DNA of 64,000 nt from JACVRW01 sp963733885 (GTDB lineage: Bacteria > Actinomycetota > Thermoleophilia > Solirubrobacterales > Thermoleophilaceae), in the NCBI GenBank assembly GCA_963733885.1, contig CAVTES010000017.1:1-64000 (forward strand), given 5' to 3'. The notes beneath the pieces were generated by a model. That model had not been told where the DNA came from. It saw nothing but the letters and a program-made list of their open reading frames with translations, and did no database searches. A program made the position numbers and the translations under genes. This document shows, one piece after another, positions 39,717 to 49,174 of this stretch; position 1 is the first letter of the stretch, and every line of letters starts with the position of its first letter.

Positions 39717-41023
39717 CCTCGCGCGACCCTCTCGGCGGGCTTCGAGATCACGGTCTTGAGGCGGAGGCGACCCTCCTCGATCCGGTAGACGCCGATCGCG
39801 TTGAGCGTCGTGTCGCCGTAGCGGTCGAACTCGAAGTCGCCCAGCAGGCCGTTCTGCACGCGCGCTCCGAGGACCCTCCTCGTCACGTCCGCGCGGCTGC
39901 CGTCGGAGCCCGCGATCGCATCAAGCAGGATCTGCGCAGCCTGTGCGGTGTGCATGGAGTAGAAGCGCGGGCGCGACAGGTAGCGGTCCTCGAACTCATC
40001 CGCGAAATCCCGTCCCGCCGCGGGCAGCTTCTCGTCGGGCACGCCCGCGATCGTGACGGTGAAGCCTTCCGCCCGGGACCCCGCACCCTCGACTATCGGG
40101 ATGGGAGCGGCAAAGCCGTCCGGTGCGAGCAGCGCGACTTCGGACCCGAGCACAGCGCGCAGGTCCCTGATCAAGCGCACCCCGTTGTTCTCCAGGTACC
40201 CGCCCAGGTACACGGCGTCCGCGCCCGCGCGCCGAACCCGCTCGGCAAGCGCGCGATAGCTGCTCGCGAAGGCGCTCCACTGGGCGGTGCCGGTCACGCG
40301 GAGACCGATGCGCGTAGCGGCGGCGCGAAATGCCGCCGCTACGCCCAATCCGTAGGCGCAGTCGCAGCTGCTCAGGACGAACACGCTCCGGGCCCCGTCC
40401 CGTTTCGCGAAGAGGGCGGCCGCGGCACCCTGGATATCGTCGGCTGCCAGCACCCGCACGAAGCTGCGCTGCCCGGGCGGGAAGTACCGATCGGGCTCGG
40501 CACCGCCGGCGCCCGGCCCGGGGCGTGTCAGCCCAACGTGGGTGGGGGACGCACCGACAAGCACCACAGGCCCGCCGGCGGCGCGGTTCAGGCTGGGCAG
40601 CATCGCCTCAGCACATGCGGAGTGCTTGGGGCCGACCACCCCCAGCACGCTCCGGTTGCGGGCAAACGCCTGGGCATTGCGCGAGCACTTGACGGGGCTC
40701 GAGAGTCCGCGTGACGCGGTCATCTCGTCGCAGATCTGCAGGCCCACGCGGAAGTCCCCGGCCCGCCAGCCGCGCTCCGAGAACACCAGCTTCAGCGCCT
40801 GGCTGTCCTGTATCCCATACTCGGCGGAGCGACCCTGCAGCGAGGTGCTGGCGGCGACTAGGGCGTCCGGGCTCCCTTTGCCTCCGTAGATCAAAGACGA
40901 GCAACGCGGAGCTTCCAGCGGCCTGACCGGAGGACCGCTGTCTCCTCGCCCGCCGTCTTGGGCGAATGCCGCGACGGTAGCCGCCGTGCCCGCGGCGAGC
41001 ACCCCGATCAGGGCCGCCTTCAC
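39713..41023 (-). CDS. Secreted PBP-domain protein, operon partner of receptor kinase
   Basis: The 436-residue protein has a signal peptide (MKAALIGVLAAGTAATVAAF) without a lipobox cysteine, and a type I PBP domain close to the one at 38394 (PDALVAASTSLQGRSAEYGI, CAEAMLPSLNRAAGGPVVLV, GADAVYLGGYLENNGVRLIR, GDFEFDRYGDTTLNAIGVYR). Paired cysteines (QICDEM, VKCSRN, SSCDCAY) may form disulfides. The ATG overlaps the kinase stop by 4 bp. It replaces the fused PBP domain found in the other kinases. It could be free or associate with the propeller. Confidence 0.85.
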   Translation of the reverse strand: MKAALIGVLAAGTAATVAAFAQDGGRGDSGPPVRPLEAPRCSSLIYGGKGSPDALVAASTSLQGRSAEYGIQDSQALKLVFSERGWRAGDFRVGLQICDEMTASRGLSSPVKCSRNAQAFARNRSVLGVVGPKHSACAEAMLPSLNRAAGGPVVLVGASPTHVGLTRPGPGAGGAEPDRYFPPGQRSFVRVLAADDIQGAAAALFAKRDGARSVFVLSSCDCAYGLGVAAAFRAAATRIGLRVTGTAQWSAFASSYRALAERVRRAGADAVYLGGYLENNGVRLIRDLRAVLGSEVALLAPDGFAAPIPIVEGAGSRAEGFTVTIAGVPDEKLPAAGRDFADEFEDRYLSRPRFYSMHTAQAAQILLDAIAGSDGSRADVTRRVLGARVQNGLLGDFEFDRYGDTTLNAIGVYRIEEGRLRLKTVISKPAERVARG

Positions 41024-42906
41024 CCCGCGCCCCCCGGCAGCTTCTGATCAAAGGCGGTCGTCGTGACCCACACCGTGGTGCGAACCGCGGCCACGCGCTC
41101 GAGCGACTCGCCGACGCGGATCTCCTCGGCGGCGCCCGCCCCCGCCTCGATCCGGGCGATTGACCCGTCGCCGTTGCTGACCCAGGCCGTGTTACCGCTC
41201 GCGGCGATATCCGTGGGCACCCGGTCGACGCCGATCGGGATCGTCGTGACCACGCCCAGGGTGCCGGGATCGATCTGGCTGACGGTCGCCGTGTTGCCGT
41301 TCAGGACCCAGACGGCGCGCGAGGTGGCCGCGACCGCGATCGGGAACGGAGCCTCGGCCCCCGAGCGGGCGGCGATCGAGACCGTGTCCGTCACGGCGCC
41401 GTTGCTTGGGTCCACCCGCAGCACGCTCGCCGACCGGGAGCTGAGCGCCCACACCGCGCCGCCGCCCGCGGCGACCGCGTCGAGGCGCCGGCCGGCCGGA
41501 ATCGCCGCCGTCTCGCCCGCCTCCGGGTCGATCCTGACGAGCCGGTCCGAACCGTTCGTCAGCCAGACCGCGCCGCCGCCCACCGCGAGCGACGCGCGTG
41601 GAGCCTGCAGGCGCCCGGACAGTCGCGGCGATTCCCGCGCGGCCGGTACCCGGAACCGTTGGGTCACCCGCTCGTAGCCCGCCTCGATTCGGGAGACGAC
41701 GCCACGCCTGCCATCTGCGACCCAGACCGAGCCCTCGCCCACCGCGACCGCGTCCGCGCTCCCCAGCAACGGAACGGTGCGCGAGATCGAGCGGGTCCGC
41801 GCGCTGACGCCGGTGACGGACGTCGAGTCGACGGTCGCCACCCACGCCGTGTCGCCGGCGGCGGCGACGTCCGTGGGGCGCCCCGGCAGCGGGGCAGCGA
41901 GCGCGAGCTCACTACTCGTGGCGTCGACGGCTCCGACCGAGTTGGTGGCCACGTCGAGCAGCGGCACCGATCGATCGCCGGCGTCATCGCCGAGGTTCTG
42001 GGTCAGGGCGAGCACCGCGACAGCGCCAAGCAGGACGCCCCCGAGTGCCAGCAGCAGCGCGGCCCGAGAGAGCCGCCGCCCGGCGAGGGGCGCGGCGAGG
42101 CCGAGCGCACCTGCGGCCGCGTCGACCAGTTCGGCGCAGGTCCCGTAGCGGTCGTCGCGGTCCTTCGCGAGCCCCTTGCGAATGACCGGAGCAAGGCTCG
42201 GGTGATCCGGGAGCGCGGACGGCTCGTCCTGCATGTGCGCCCACAACGTCTCCGCCTCGGTGGCGCGCCGGAAGGGCGGCGTTCCCGCCAGACACTCGTA
42301 CAACACGCAGCCGAGCGCGTATCCGTCCGTCCTGCCGTCGACGTCCTCGCCGCGGATCTGCTCGGGCGCGAGGTAGTCGAGCGTCCCCACCACCCGGCCC
42401 GTGTCCGTCGAGACGCCACCCAGCTGCTTGGTGATTCCGAAGTCGGTCAGGTAGGCGTGGCCGTCGTCGTCCAGCAGCACGTTGGCCGGCTTCACGTCGC
42501 GGTGGACCAGCTCGCGCCGGTGCGCGGCGTCGAGGGCGTCGGCGACCTGGGCGAGCACCACCAGAGTGCGCTCCGGCGGGAGCGTGCCGTCTCGTCCGAG
42601 CACGCTCTTCAGGTCGCACCCCTCCACGAACCGCATCGCGAGGTAGAGCTGCCCCTCCCACTCCCCGGCCTCGTAGATCGGCACCACGCCCGGGTGGTCC
42701 AGCGACGCCGCGAGCCGTGGCTCGCGCAGGAAGCGGGCCCTGAAGCGCTCGTCCTCCGCCAGCTCCGGCGCGATCAGCTTGAGCGCCACGGGCCGCTCAA
42801 GCGACAGGTCCCAGGCGCGGTAGACCACGCCCATGCCGCCGCGGCCCAGGAGCGACTCCACCCGGTAGCCGGCGAAGGTTGTGCCTGGCCTGATGGCTGC
42901 GATCAC
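41020..42906 (-). CDS. Receptor Ser/Thr kinase with propeller, no fused PBP domain
   Basis: The 628-residue protein has a complete kinase (glycine loop GRGGMG, Lys43, His-Arg-Asp 135-137, Asp-Phe-Gly 155-157), one helix at about 281-302 and an outside propeller of repeats such as VAVGEGSVWVADGRRGVVSR and VAAGGGAVWALSS. It ends where the other kinases continue into a PBP domain; two separate PBP genes follow. It overlaps the SARP gene stop by 4 bp. AfsK of Streptomyces also combines kinase, helix and outside propeller and phosphorylates the SARP AfsR, so this kinase probably acts on the co-encoded SARP; this is inference. Confidence 0.9.
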   Translation of the reverse strand: MIAAIRPGTTFAGYRVESLLGRGGMGVVYRAWDLSLERPVALKLIAPELAEDERFRARFLREPRLAASLDHPGVVPIYEAGEWEGQLYLAMRFVEGCDLKSVLGRDGTLPPERTLVVLAQVADALDAAHRRELVHRDVKPANVLLDDDGHAYLTDFGITKQLGGVSTDTGRVVGTLDYLAPEQIRGEDVDGRTDGYALGCVLYECLAGTPPFRRATEAETLWAHMQDEPSALPDHPSLAPVIRKGLAKDRDDRYGTCAELVDAAAGALGLAAPLAGRRLSRAALLLALGGVLLGAVAVLALTQNLGDDAGDRSVPLLDVATNSVGAVDATSSELALAAPLPGRPTDVAAAGDTAWVATVDSTSVTGVSARTRSISRTVPLLGSADAVAVGEGSVWVADGRRGVVSRIEAGYERVTQRFRVPAARESPRLSGRLQAPRASLAVGGGAVWLTNGSDRLVRIDPEAGETAAIPAGRRLDAVAAGGGAVWALSSRSASVLRVDPSNGAVTDTVSIAARSGAEAPFPIAVAATSRAVWVLNGNTATVSQIDPGTLGVVTTIPIGVDRVPTDIAASGNTAWVSNGDGSIARIEAGAGAAEEIRVGESLERVAAVRTTVWVTTTAFDQKLPGGAG

Positions 42907-44534
42907 GCCATCGCCCCCGTGAGTGACCAGCCGAAGCGGGTGCGGGTCTCGGCCGGGGCGAGCCCGCCCGGTCGTGTGCCGCGACGCACGAACACGGTTG
43001 GAGCCGGAGGTGCCTTGGCCAGCGCGGCCCGCGCGCGGCCGAGGCCCTCTTGGCGCCAGCGATCGGAAAGCCCTATTACGAGCAGCCCGGCGCCCTCGGC
43101 TTGCGCGGCAATCCCGCGACGGCCGGGGCTCGCCAGCAGTGGCTCGGCGACGATTCCCGCCGTGCGCTGCACGATCAGCGAGGCGTCGGCGAGGAGCCGG
43201 CTCGCATCGCGCCCGTCGCGGCCGCGGTCGGAGGTGGCGCCGATAAGCCGCAGCGGGGCACCCGTCGCGCGAGCGACCCAGACGCCGAGCGCGAGCGCCG
43301 CCCAGTCGTGCGTTCCCCCGCCGAACGGCACCATTACGGAGCCTTCGCGAAGCGAGCCCCCCGCCTCAACGAGCAAGGCGACGTCGCAGGGGGCTTGCTC
43401 GAGGACGACGGCGGCGTCGTCCTCGAGCGGCGATGGCCCGGCGTCCAGGACGAGCAGATCGACGTTCTCCTGCGCCGCGAGGCGCACGATGTCGGCGCCG
43501 CGGCTCGGCGACGAGAACGCGGCCGTGCGCGCAAGAATCCCCTCGGCCAGCAGCGCGTCCCGGCGGGCCGCGAGCGCGGCCGTGGCGGCGTGCAGCTCGA
43601 CGGCCGGGACCACGCCTGCGACGATCAGCTCGCGCCCTGGACCCGACCCCGCGAGTGGCGCAGCGAGAGGCACGAGCAGATCGAGCCCCGTGATCGCACG
43701 CGGAACGAGTAGGACCGACCGGTCGGGCACCGGCGTACCTACCCGAGGCGCTCCGCCCGCGGGGGCCGCTTCCGACGGGGGGCCGTGGGTCGCTTTCGGC
43801 GGGAGATCGAGGGCCGCGTCCTGGCGCAGTATCGCCTGCTCGAGCTGCCTCAGCTCCGCGCTCGGGTCGAGACCCAGCTCCTCCTGAAGCTCGCGCCGGG
43901 CGGCGCGGTAGGCCTCGAGCGCCTCGGCCTGGCGAGCTGAGCGGTAGAGCGCGAGCATGAGCTGGCAGCGCAGCCGCTCCCGAAGCGGGTGGCGGGCGAC
44001 GAGCGTCTCGAGCTCGCCGACCAGCTCGGCGTGCCGCCCAGCGGCGAGATCGGCATCGATCCGCTGCTCGAGCACCGCGAGGCGCATTTCCTCGAGGCGT
44101 GCGATCTCGACCTGGGCGAACCGCTCATAGGCCAGGTCGGCGAGCGCGGGGCCGCGCCACAGCGCGAGTGCTTCGCGGAGCTTGCCGGCGGCGCTGTCCG
44201 GGGCCCCCCGCCGCGCCTCGTCCGCCAGTTGCTCGAAACGGGCCAGGTCAAGCTCCTCGGGCTCGGCGCGAATGAGGTAGCCGTGCCCGTGGGTTACGAG
44301 CCTGCCTTCGCCGAGCGCCTTACGCAGCCGGGACACGTAGACGTGGATGCTCTTGGCGGCGGTGTTCGGCGGCGCGGCCCCCCACAGCTGATCGATCAGG
44401 CGGTCGGTGGACACGACCTCGTTTGCCTGGAGAAGGAGCGTCGCCAGCACCGAGCGCTGCTTGACGCCACCGAGCGCGATCAGTTGATCGTGCTCGGACA
44501 CCACCTCCAGTGGGCCAAGGAGCCGGAAGTCCAT
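42903..44534 (-). CDS. SARP/AfsR-type regulator with UspA-like C-terminal domains
   Basis: The 543-residue protein has an OmpR-type winged helix (MDFRLLGPLEVVSEHDQLIA, VSTDRLIDQLWGAAPPNTAA, HVYVSRLRKALGEG; residues 1-90) and a BTAD domain (about 95-245; LDLARFEQLADEARRG, HPLRERLRCQLMLALYRSAR, EELGLDPSAELRQLEQAIL). The remainder contains two regions that look like UspA-type folds (SVLLVPRAITGLDL, NVDLLVLDAG, GSVMVPFGGGTHDWAALALG, GAGLLVIGLSDRW). It heads an operon with a receptor kinase and two PBP genes. It may be phosphorylated by the kinase and activate promoters with short direct repeats, as AfsR does. Confidence 0.88.
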   Translation of the reverse strand: MDFRLLGPLEVVSEHDQLIALGGVKQRSVLATLLLQANEVVSTDRLIDQLWGAAPPNTAAKSIHVYVSRLRKALGEGRLVTHGHGYLIRAEPEELDLARFEQLADEARRGAPDSAAGKLREALALWRGPALADLAYERFAQVEIARLEEMRLAVLEQRIDADLAAGRHAELVGELETLVARHPLRERLRCQLMLALYRSARQAEALEAYRAARRELQEELGLDPSAELRQLEQAILRQDAALDLPPKATHGPPSEAAPAGGAPRVGTPVPDRSVLLVPRAITGLDLLVPLAAPLAGSGPGRELIVAGVVPAVELHAATAALAARRDALLAEGILARTAAFSSPSRGADIVRLAAQENVDLLVLDAGPSPLEDDAAVVLEQAPCDVALLVEAGGSLREGSVMVPFGGGTHDWAALALGVWVARATGAPLRLIGATSDRGRDGRDASRLLADASLIVQRTAGIVAEPLLASPGRRGIAAQAEGAGLLVIGLSDRWRQEGLGRARAALAKAPPAPTVFVRRGTRPGGLAPAETRTRFGWSLTGAMA

Positions 44535-44591
44535 AGGCGTTACGCGGCCGATCCTGGCGACCGTACCACCGCTCTACTACCATCGCGAGAG

Positions 44592-45050
44592 GTGTCTGTG
44601 CTGCTCGTATCGGACCGCGAACGTGAATACACGGTAGGCCTGCTGCGTGGGCACTGGCTCTCGGGGCGCCTGACGGCCGACGAGTTCGAGCAGCGTGTCG
44701 ATGAGGCCTGGCGAGCGCGGTTCGCGGCCGATCTCTGGCAGGCGCTGCGGGCCTTGCCCGTGCCCGTGCCGCCGATGGCGCCCACCCGAGCGGCGCAGAG
44801 CCACTCCGGGACCGCCTCGCTGGTGCTCGGCATCGTGGCCCTGTGCCTGTTTTTCTTCTCTTTCGGCTTCCTCTTCCTCCTCACCCTCCCACTGGCGATC
44901 ACGGGCTGGGCGCTCGGGCGGGCCGCGCGCCGCTCCGGGGCCGCGGGGGGCCGCGGCGCGGCCGTGGCGGGCGAGGCGCTCGGCATCGCCGGCACGCTGC
45001 TCAGCCTGCTGCCGGTCGCCGGAATCGCCGCGCTCGTGGGCGTGCTCTAG
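44592..45050 (+). CDS. DUF1707/DUF4190 membrane protein
   Basis: The protein of about 152 residues has an N-terminal DUF1707 segment (VSDREREYTVGLLRGHWLSG, then RLTADEFEQRVDEAWRARFA), a Pro-rich linker and a C-terminal DUF4190-like two-helix membrane part (LVLGIVALCLFFFSFGFLFL, ALGIAGTLLSLLPVAGIAAL). Such proteins are common in actinobacteria, and their role is unclear. Its start, GTG 44592 or 44598, is about 57 bp from the divergent SARP gene, so both share a promoter region. Confidence 0.75.
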   Translation: MSVLLVSDREREYTVGLLRGHWLSGRLTADEFEQRVDEAWRARFAADLWQALRALPVPVPPMAPTRAAQSHSGTASLVLGIVALCLFFFSFGFLFLLTLPLAITGWALGRAARRSGAAGGRGAAVAGEALGIAGTLLSLLPVAGIAALVGVL

Positions 45051-45209
45051 TGACCTGAGGCGGAAGTTCGGCGTCAGCTTCCCGAGCGGCTGGGCGTGGC
45101 TGGCGACGCACACGGGATGAGTCGATGCCGAAGCATCGGCGATTCCCGTGGGTGGCGCCAGGCGCGTCCAGACACCGGGACGGTGCGCGCGAACTGACGA
45201 CTCAGGTCT

Positions 45210-45608
45210 CTAGAGGTTGTCGCGCAGATCGAACGCCGCGTCCGCGTCGTCCGACGTCGGCTTCCGGAAGAAGCCTGGGTTCACGCAGTCGAAGGCCTCG
45301 CTGTAGCCGTCGTATGCCCGCTCCACGCTGGCGCGGCACTGGGGCAGCGGTACGCCGGTCATCTTCACGCCGCCGAAGCCGTGCCGGGTGCGCTCGGCCT
45401 GCTCGAACATCTCCACGTCGATCTCGCCCCGGAAGACCTTGTTCATGCAGCCCATGAAGCGGCGGCCGGTGGCTTCGTCGTCGTAGAGGTAGAGGTACTG
45501 GCAGCCCGACGAGATGCAGCCGGAGGGATGGACGACCCGATCGCAGAAGGAACAGCACTGGCGGCACTCGTGAAGCTCGGCCGCGGTGCGTGTCTGGAGG
45601 GGGCCCAC
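45210..45608 (-). CDS. Conserved-looking Cys-rich protein, function unknown
   Basis: The 132-residue protein has nine cysteines. Six are in the first 45 residues: HECRQCCSFCDRVVHPSGCI, then SSGCQYLYLYDDEATGRRFM and GCMNKVF. This could hold zinc or an iron-sulfur cluster. The second half (HGFGGVKMTGVPLPQCRASV, DCVNPGFFRKP) is also distinctive. It has no signal peptide or helix. It lies 28 bp downstream of dnaE on the same strand, so it may be transcribed with it. I cannot assign a family with confidence. Confidence 0.75.
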   Translation of the reverse strand: MGPLQTRTAAELHECRQCCSFCDRVVHPSGCISSGCQYLYLYDDEATGRRFMGCMNKVFRGEIDVEMFEQAERTRHGFGGVKMTGVPLPQCRASVERAYDGYSEAFDCVNPGFFRKPTSDDADAAFDLRDNL

Positions 45609-45636
45609 GCGGTCAGTGTAGGAGGAATGACCTGTC

Positions 45637-48600
45637 TTAGGCGACGACGCGCGCCGCGCCCTGCAGACCGGACAGCTCAGAGCGGCAGGCGCTCGAGGCC
45701 GAAACCCGGAACCCGGGTCCCAGCACCAGGCGCCTCTCCCCCACCGCCAGCAGCAGCTCGTGCTCGCCGGGATGGTGTCCCACGACTTCCTTCAGGTCCT
45801 CGAGGAAGCCGGCCGGCACGCCGGGCGCCACCTCAAGCGTGAGCCGCCGCACGACCGCCTCGACGAGCGCCTGCTCGGTGGCCAGGCGTATCTCCTCCTC
45901 GCTCGGCTCAAACGGGGTGACCTCCTGGGCGACGAGCTTGGTCTCCCCCGCCTCCTTGTGGTCCACGCGCCCGCGCACGATCACGATCTTGTCGAGGGCC
46001 ACCTTGTCGGCGTTCGCGGCGTAGGCCGAGTTGAACACTAGGAGCTCGACCTGCCCCTCGAGGTCGTCGAGCGTGGCGAACATCATCGGGTCGCCCTTCT
46101 TCGTGCGGATCCGCTTGCACTCCGCGATCATGCCGCCGACGGTGACCCATTCGCCGTCCTTCTTGGCGGCGAGGTCGGCGACCCCGCACTCGACCTTCGC
46201 CCGTAGGGCGTGCCGGGCCTCCTTGAGCGGGTGGCTCGAGAGGAACAGCCCGAGCGTCTCCTTCTCCCACTCGTTCAGCTGCCCCCGCTCGTCCGGCAGC
46301 GACGGCACCGGCGGGTCGTGATGGGCGAGTGCGTCCGGGCTCGAGTCGCCGAAGTCGAAGAACGAGCCCTGGCCGAGCTGGGCGTCTTGCTGGGCCTGCA
46401 CACCGGCCGCCTGGGCGTGCTGGAGCACCTCGAACTGGCCGGTGCGCGTGCCGGGCAGCGAGTCCATCGCGCCGCACTTGACCAACGACTCCACGCAGCG
46501 CTTGTTCACCGACTGGCAGTCCACCCGGCGGCAGAAGTCCCAGATCGAGGTGAACGGGCCGTCCTTTTCCCGCTCGCGAACGATCGCCTCGACCGCCTGG
46601 TGGCCGAGCCCTTTCACCGCGTCGAGCCCGAAGCGGATGTTCCCTTCCACGACCTTGAAGTCGTGGCCCGACAGGTTCACGTCCGGTGGCAGCACCTCGA
46701 TGCCCATGTCCTCGCACTGCGCCACGAAGAACGGCACCTTGTCCTTCGTGGACATGACCGACGAGATCAGCGCGGCCATGTACTCGGCCGGATAGTTCGC
46801 CTTGAGCCAGGCCGTGCGATAGCCCACCAGCCCGTAGCACGCGGCGTGGGAGCGGTTGAAGGAGTAGTCGGCGGCGGCCTCGTTGACCGCCCAGAGCTCC
46901 TCTATCACCCGCTCCTGCGTCCCGGTGGCTCGGGCTCCCTCGAAGAAGCGCTCGCGCAGCGCCGCCATCGCCTCGCGGTTCTTCTTGCCGATCGCCTTGC
47001 GCAGGTCGTCCGCCTCGGCGCCCGAGAAACCGGCCACCGACTTCGCGATCTGCATCGACTGCTCCTGGTAGAGGATCACCCCGTAGGTGGCCTCGGTGAT
47101 CGGCCGCAGCCGCTCGTCCAGGTAGGTGATGAGCTCGGGGTTGCGCTTGTTTCGCGCGTAGGTGTCGATGTGGCGCATCGCGCCCGGGCGGTAGAGCGCA
47201 TTCAGGGCGACCAGGTCCTCGAACTCCGTCGGCTTCACCTTACGCAGCGCCTCGCGCATGCCCTCGGACTCGAACTGGAACACGCCGATCGAGTCGCCGC
47301 GGGTCATCATCTCGTAGGTGGCGGCGTCGTCCAGGGGGAGCGACGCCATGTCGGGCCTCCCGCCGGCCGACTCCTCGATGATCGCCAGGCAGTCCTCGAT
47401 CACGTCGAGGTTGCGCAAGCCGAGGAAGTCCATCTTGAGCAGGCCGATCTCCTCGATCGGCTTCATCGAGTACTGGGTGACGACCCTGTACGCACGCTCC
47501 CCGGACGGCGCGCCGGGGCCGCGGTCCTCCATAAGCTGCACGGGCACGATGTCCGTGAGCGGCCGGTCCGCGATCACCACCGCGGCCGCGTGAATGCCCG
47601 CGTTGCGGACGATTCCCTCGAGGCCCCGGGCGGTGTCGATGATCGAGCGCGCCTCGGGCTCTGTGTCGTAGGCGCGGCGAAGGTCGGGCTCCTGCTCGAG
47701 GTACTGCTCGAACGAGAGCGAGCGGCCCATCACCGGCTCCGGGATCAGCTTCGCGAGCCTGTCCCCCGCCCCGTAGTCGTGGCCGAGCACCCGCGCTGCG
47801 TCGCGCGTGGCGTTGCGCGGCAGCATCTTGCCGAAGGTGATGATCTGCGCCACGGACTCCTTGCCGTACTTGTCCTCGACGTAGCGCATCACGCGGGCGC
47901 GGCCCTTCACCGAGAAGTCGATGTCGATGTCGGGCATCGAGACGCGCTCCGGGTTCAGGAAGCGCTCGAACAGCAGGCCGTAGGCGAGCGGGTCAACCTC
48001 GGTGATGTCGAGGCAGTACGAGACGAGCGAGCCGGCGGCCGAGCCGCGCCCCGGCCCGACCGAGATCCCGCGGTCCTTCGCGTACTTGACGAAGTCCCAG
48101 ACGATCAGGAAGTAGGACGAGAAGCCCATCTTCTCGATCACGCCCAGCTCCATCTCGAGCCGCTCCACCGCCTCGGCGGGAGCCGGATCGCCGTAGCGCG
48201 CCCGCAGCCCCTCGTTCGCCAGCCGCCGGAGGTAGCTCGCGTCGGGCTCGTCGCCGGGGGTCGGAAAGCGCGGGATCAGCATCTTCCCGAGCTCGATCTC
48301 GACGTCGCAGCGCTCGGCGATCTCCAGCGAGGTTGCGATCGACTCGGGCCATTCCGCGAACGCCCGGGCCATCTCGGCCGAGTCCTTCAAATAGAACTCG
48401 TTGGTGTCGAAGGAGAGCTTCGGCGCGTCCAGCGTGCTCTTCGTCTGCACGCAGAGCAGCGCCCGGTGGTTGTCGTGATCCTCGCGGCGCAGGTAGTGCA
48501 CGTCCCCCGTGGCGACCAGGGGCCTGCCGACATCTTTCGCCACCCGGACGATTCCCTCGTTCGCCTTGTCCTGCTCGGCGACGCCGTTCTTCTGGACCTC

Positions 48601-49110
48601 GAAGTAGACGTTGTCCGCGCCGAATACCTGGAGCAGCTGGTCGGCATGCGCCCTTGCCTCCGACGCGGCGTCGTCGACGAGGCGCCGGCAGAAGCGCGAC
48701 TGCAGACAGCCGGTCAGGGCGATCACCCCGCCCGCGTAGCGCGACAGCAGCTCGAGGTCGACGTTCGCCTTGCCTCGCTTGTACCCCTCGAGGAACCCGG
48801 CGGAGCTCAGCTTGACGAGGTTACGAAAGCCCTCGTCCGTGGCGGCGAGCAGCGTCAGGTGATTGCGCTCGTACCTCACGGCCTCGGTCCCGCGGTCGTC
48901 GACGAAGTACGCCTCGAGGCCGAGCACGGGCTTGATGCCGTGCTCCCTGCACGCCTTGTAGTGCTCGACGGCGCCGTTCATGACGCCGTGGTCGGTGAGC
49001 CCGAGGGCCGGCTGCCCGAAGGCGGCAGCTCGCGCGGCCAGCGCGTCGATGCGGCAGGCGCCGTCGAGCACCGAGTACTCGGAATGGACGTGGAGATGGG
49101 CGAAGCTCAC
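45637..49110 (-). CDS. dnaE: DNA polymerase III alpha subunit
   Basis: DnaE is the replicative polymerase. The 1,157-residue length is that of DnaE1-type enzymes. The N-terminal PHP domain begins FAHLHVHSEYSVLDGACRID and has ALGLTDHGVM. The palm has SVGPGRGSAAGSLVSYCLDI, the catalytic pair in MPDIDIDFS and GLLKMDFLGLRNLDVI. Helix-hairpin-helix and OB-fold parts follow (VTVGGMIAECKRIRTKKGDP). The C-terminal 60 residues are degenerate compared with the E. coli tail but in frame. The ATG at 49110 opens the PHP motif, so the start is firm. Confidence 0.97.
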   Translation of the reverse strand: MSFAHLHVHSEYSVLDGACRIDALAARAAAFGQPALGLTDHGVMNGAVEHYKACREHGIKPVLGLEAYFVDDRGTEAVRYERNHLTLLAATDEGFRNLVKLSSAGFLEGYKRGKANVDLELLSRYAGGVIALTGCLQSRFCRRLVDDAASEARAHADQLLQVFGADNVYFEVQKNGVAEQDKANEGIVRVAKDVGRPLVATGDVHYLRREDHDNHRALLCVQTKSTLDAPKLSFDTNEFYLKDSAEMARAFAEWPESIATSLEIAERCDVEIELGKMLIPRFPTPGDEPDASYLRRLANEGLRARYGDPAPAEAVERLEMELGVIEKMGFSSYFLIVWDFVKYAKDRGISVGPGRGSAAGSLVSYCLDITEVDPLAYGLLFERFLNPERVSMPDIDIDFSVKGRARVMRYVEDKYGKESVAQIITFGKMLPRNATRDAARVLGHDYGAGDRLAKLIPEPVMGRSLSFEQYLEQEPDLRRAYDTEPEARSIIDTARGLEGIVRNAGIHAAAVVIADRPLTDIVPVQLMEDRGPGAPSGERAYRVVTQYSMKPIEEIGLLKMDFLGLRNLDVIEDCLAIIEESAGGRPDMASLPLDDAATYEMMTRGDSIGVFQFESEGMREALRKVKPTEFEDLVALNALYRPGAMRHIDTYARNKRNPELITYLDERLRPITEATYGVILYQEQSMQIAKSVAGFSGAEADDLRKAIGKKNREAMAALRERFFEGARATGTQERVIEELWAVNEAAADYSFNRSHAACYGLVGYRTAWLKANYPAEYMAALISSVMSTKDKVPFFVAQCEDMGIEVLPPDVNLSGHDFKVVEGNIRFGLDAVKGLGHQAVEAIVREREKDGPFTSIWDFCRRVDCQSVNKRCVESLVKCGAMDSLPGTRTGQFEVLQHAQAAGVQAQQDAQLGQGSFFDFGDSSPDALAHHDPPVPSLPDERGQLNEWEKETLGLFLSSHPLKEARHALRAKVECGVADLAAKKDGEWVTVGGMIAECKRIRTKKGDPMMFATLDDLEGQVELLVFNSAYAANADKVALDKIVIVRGRVDHKEAGETKLVAQEVTPFEPSEEEIRLATEQALVEAVVRRLTLEVAPGVPAGFLEDLKEVVGHHPGEHELLLAVGERRLVLGPGFRVSASSACRSELSGLQGAARVVA

Positions 49111-49174
49111 CGGAGGTCTGAGAATACGTCCGGGGTCCGACGACTCGACCCGGCCGGCGCCGAGAAGCCGCTAG

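Noticed and set aside
38394..41023. PBP genes as part of an amino-acid ABC transporter
   Set aside because: No permease or ATPase gene is nearby, and both overlap the kinase operon.
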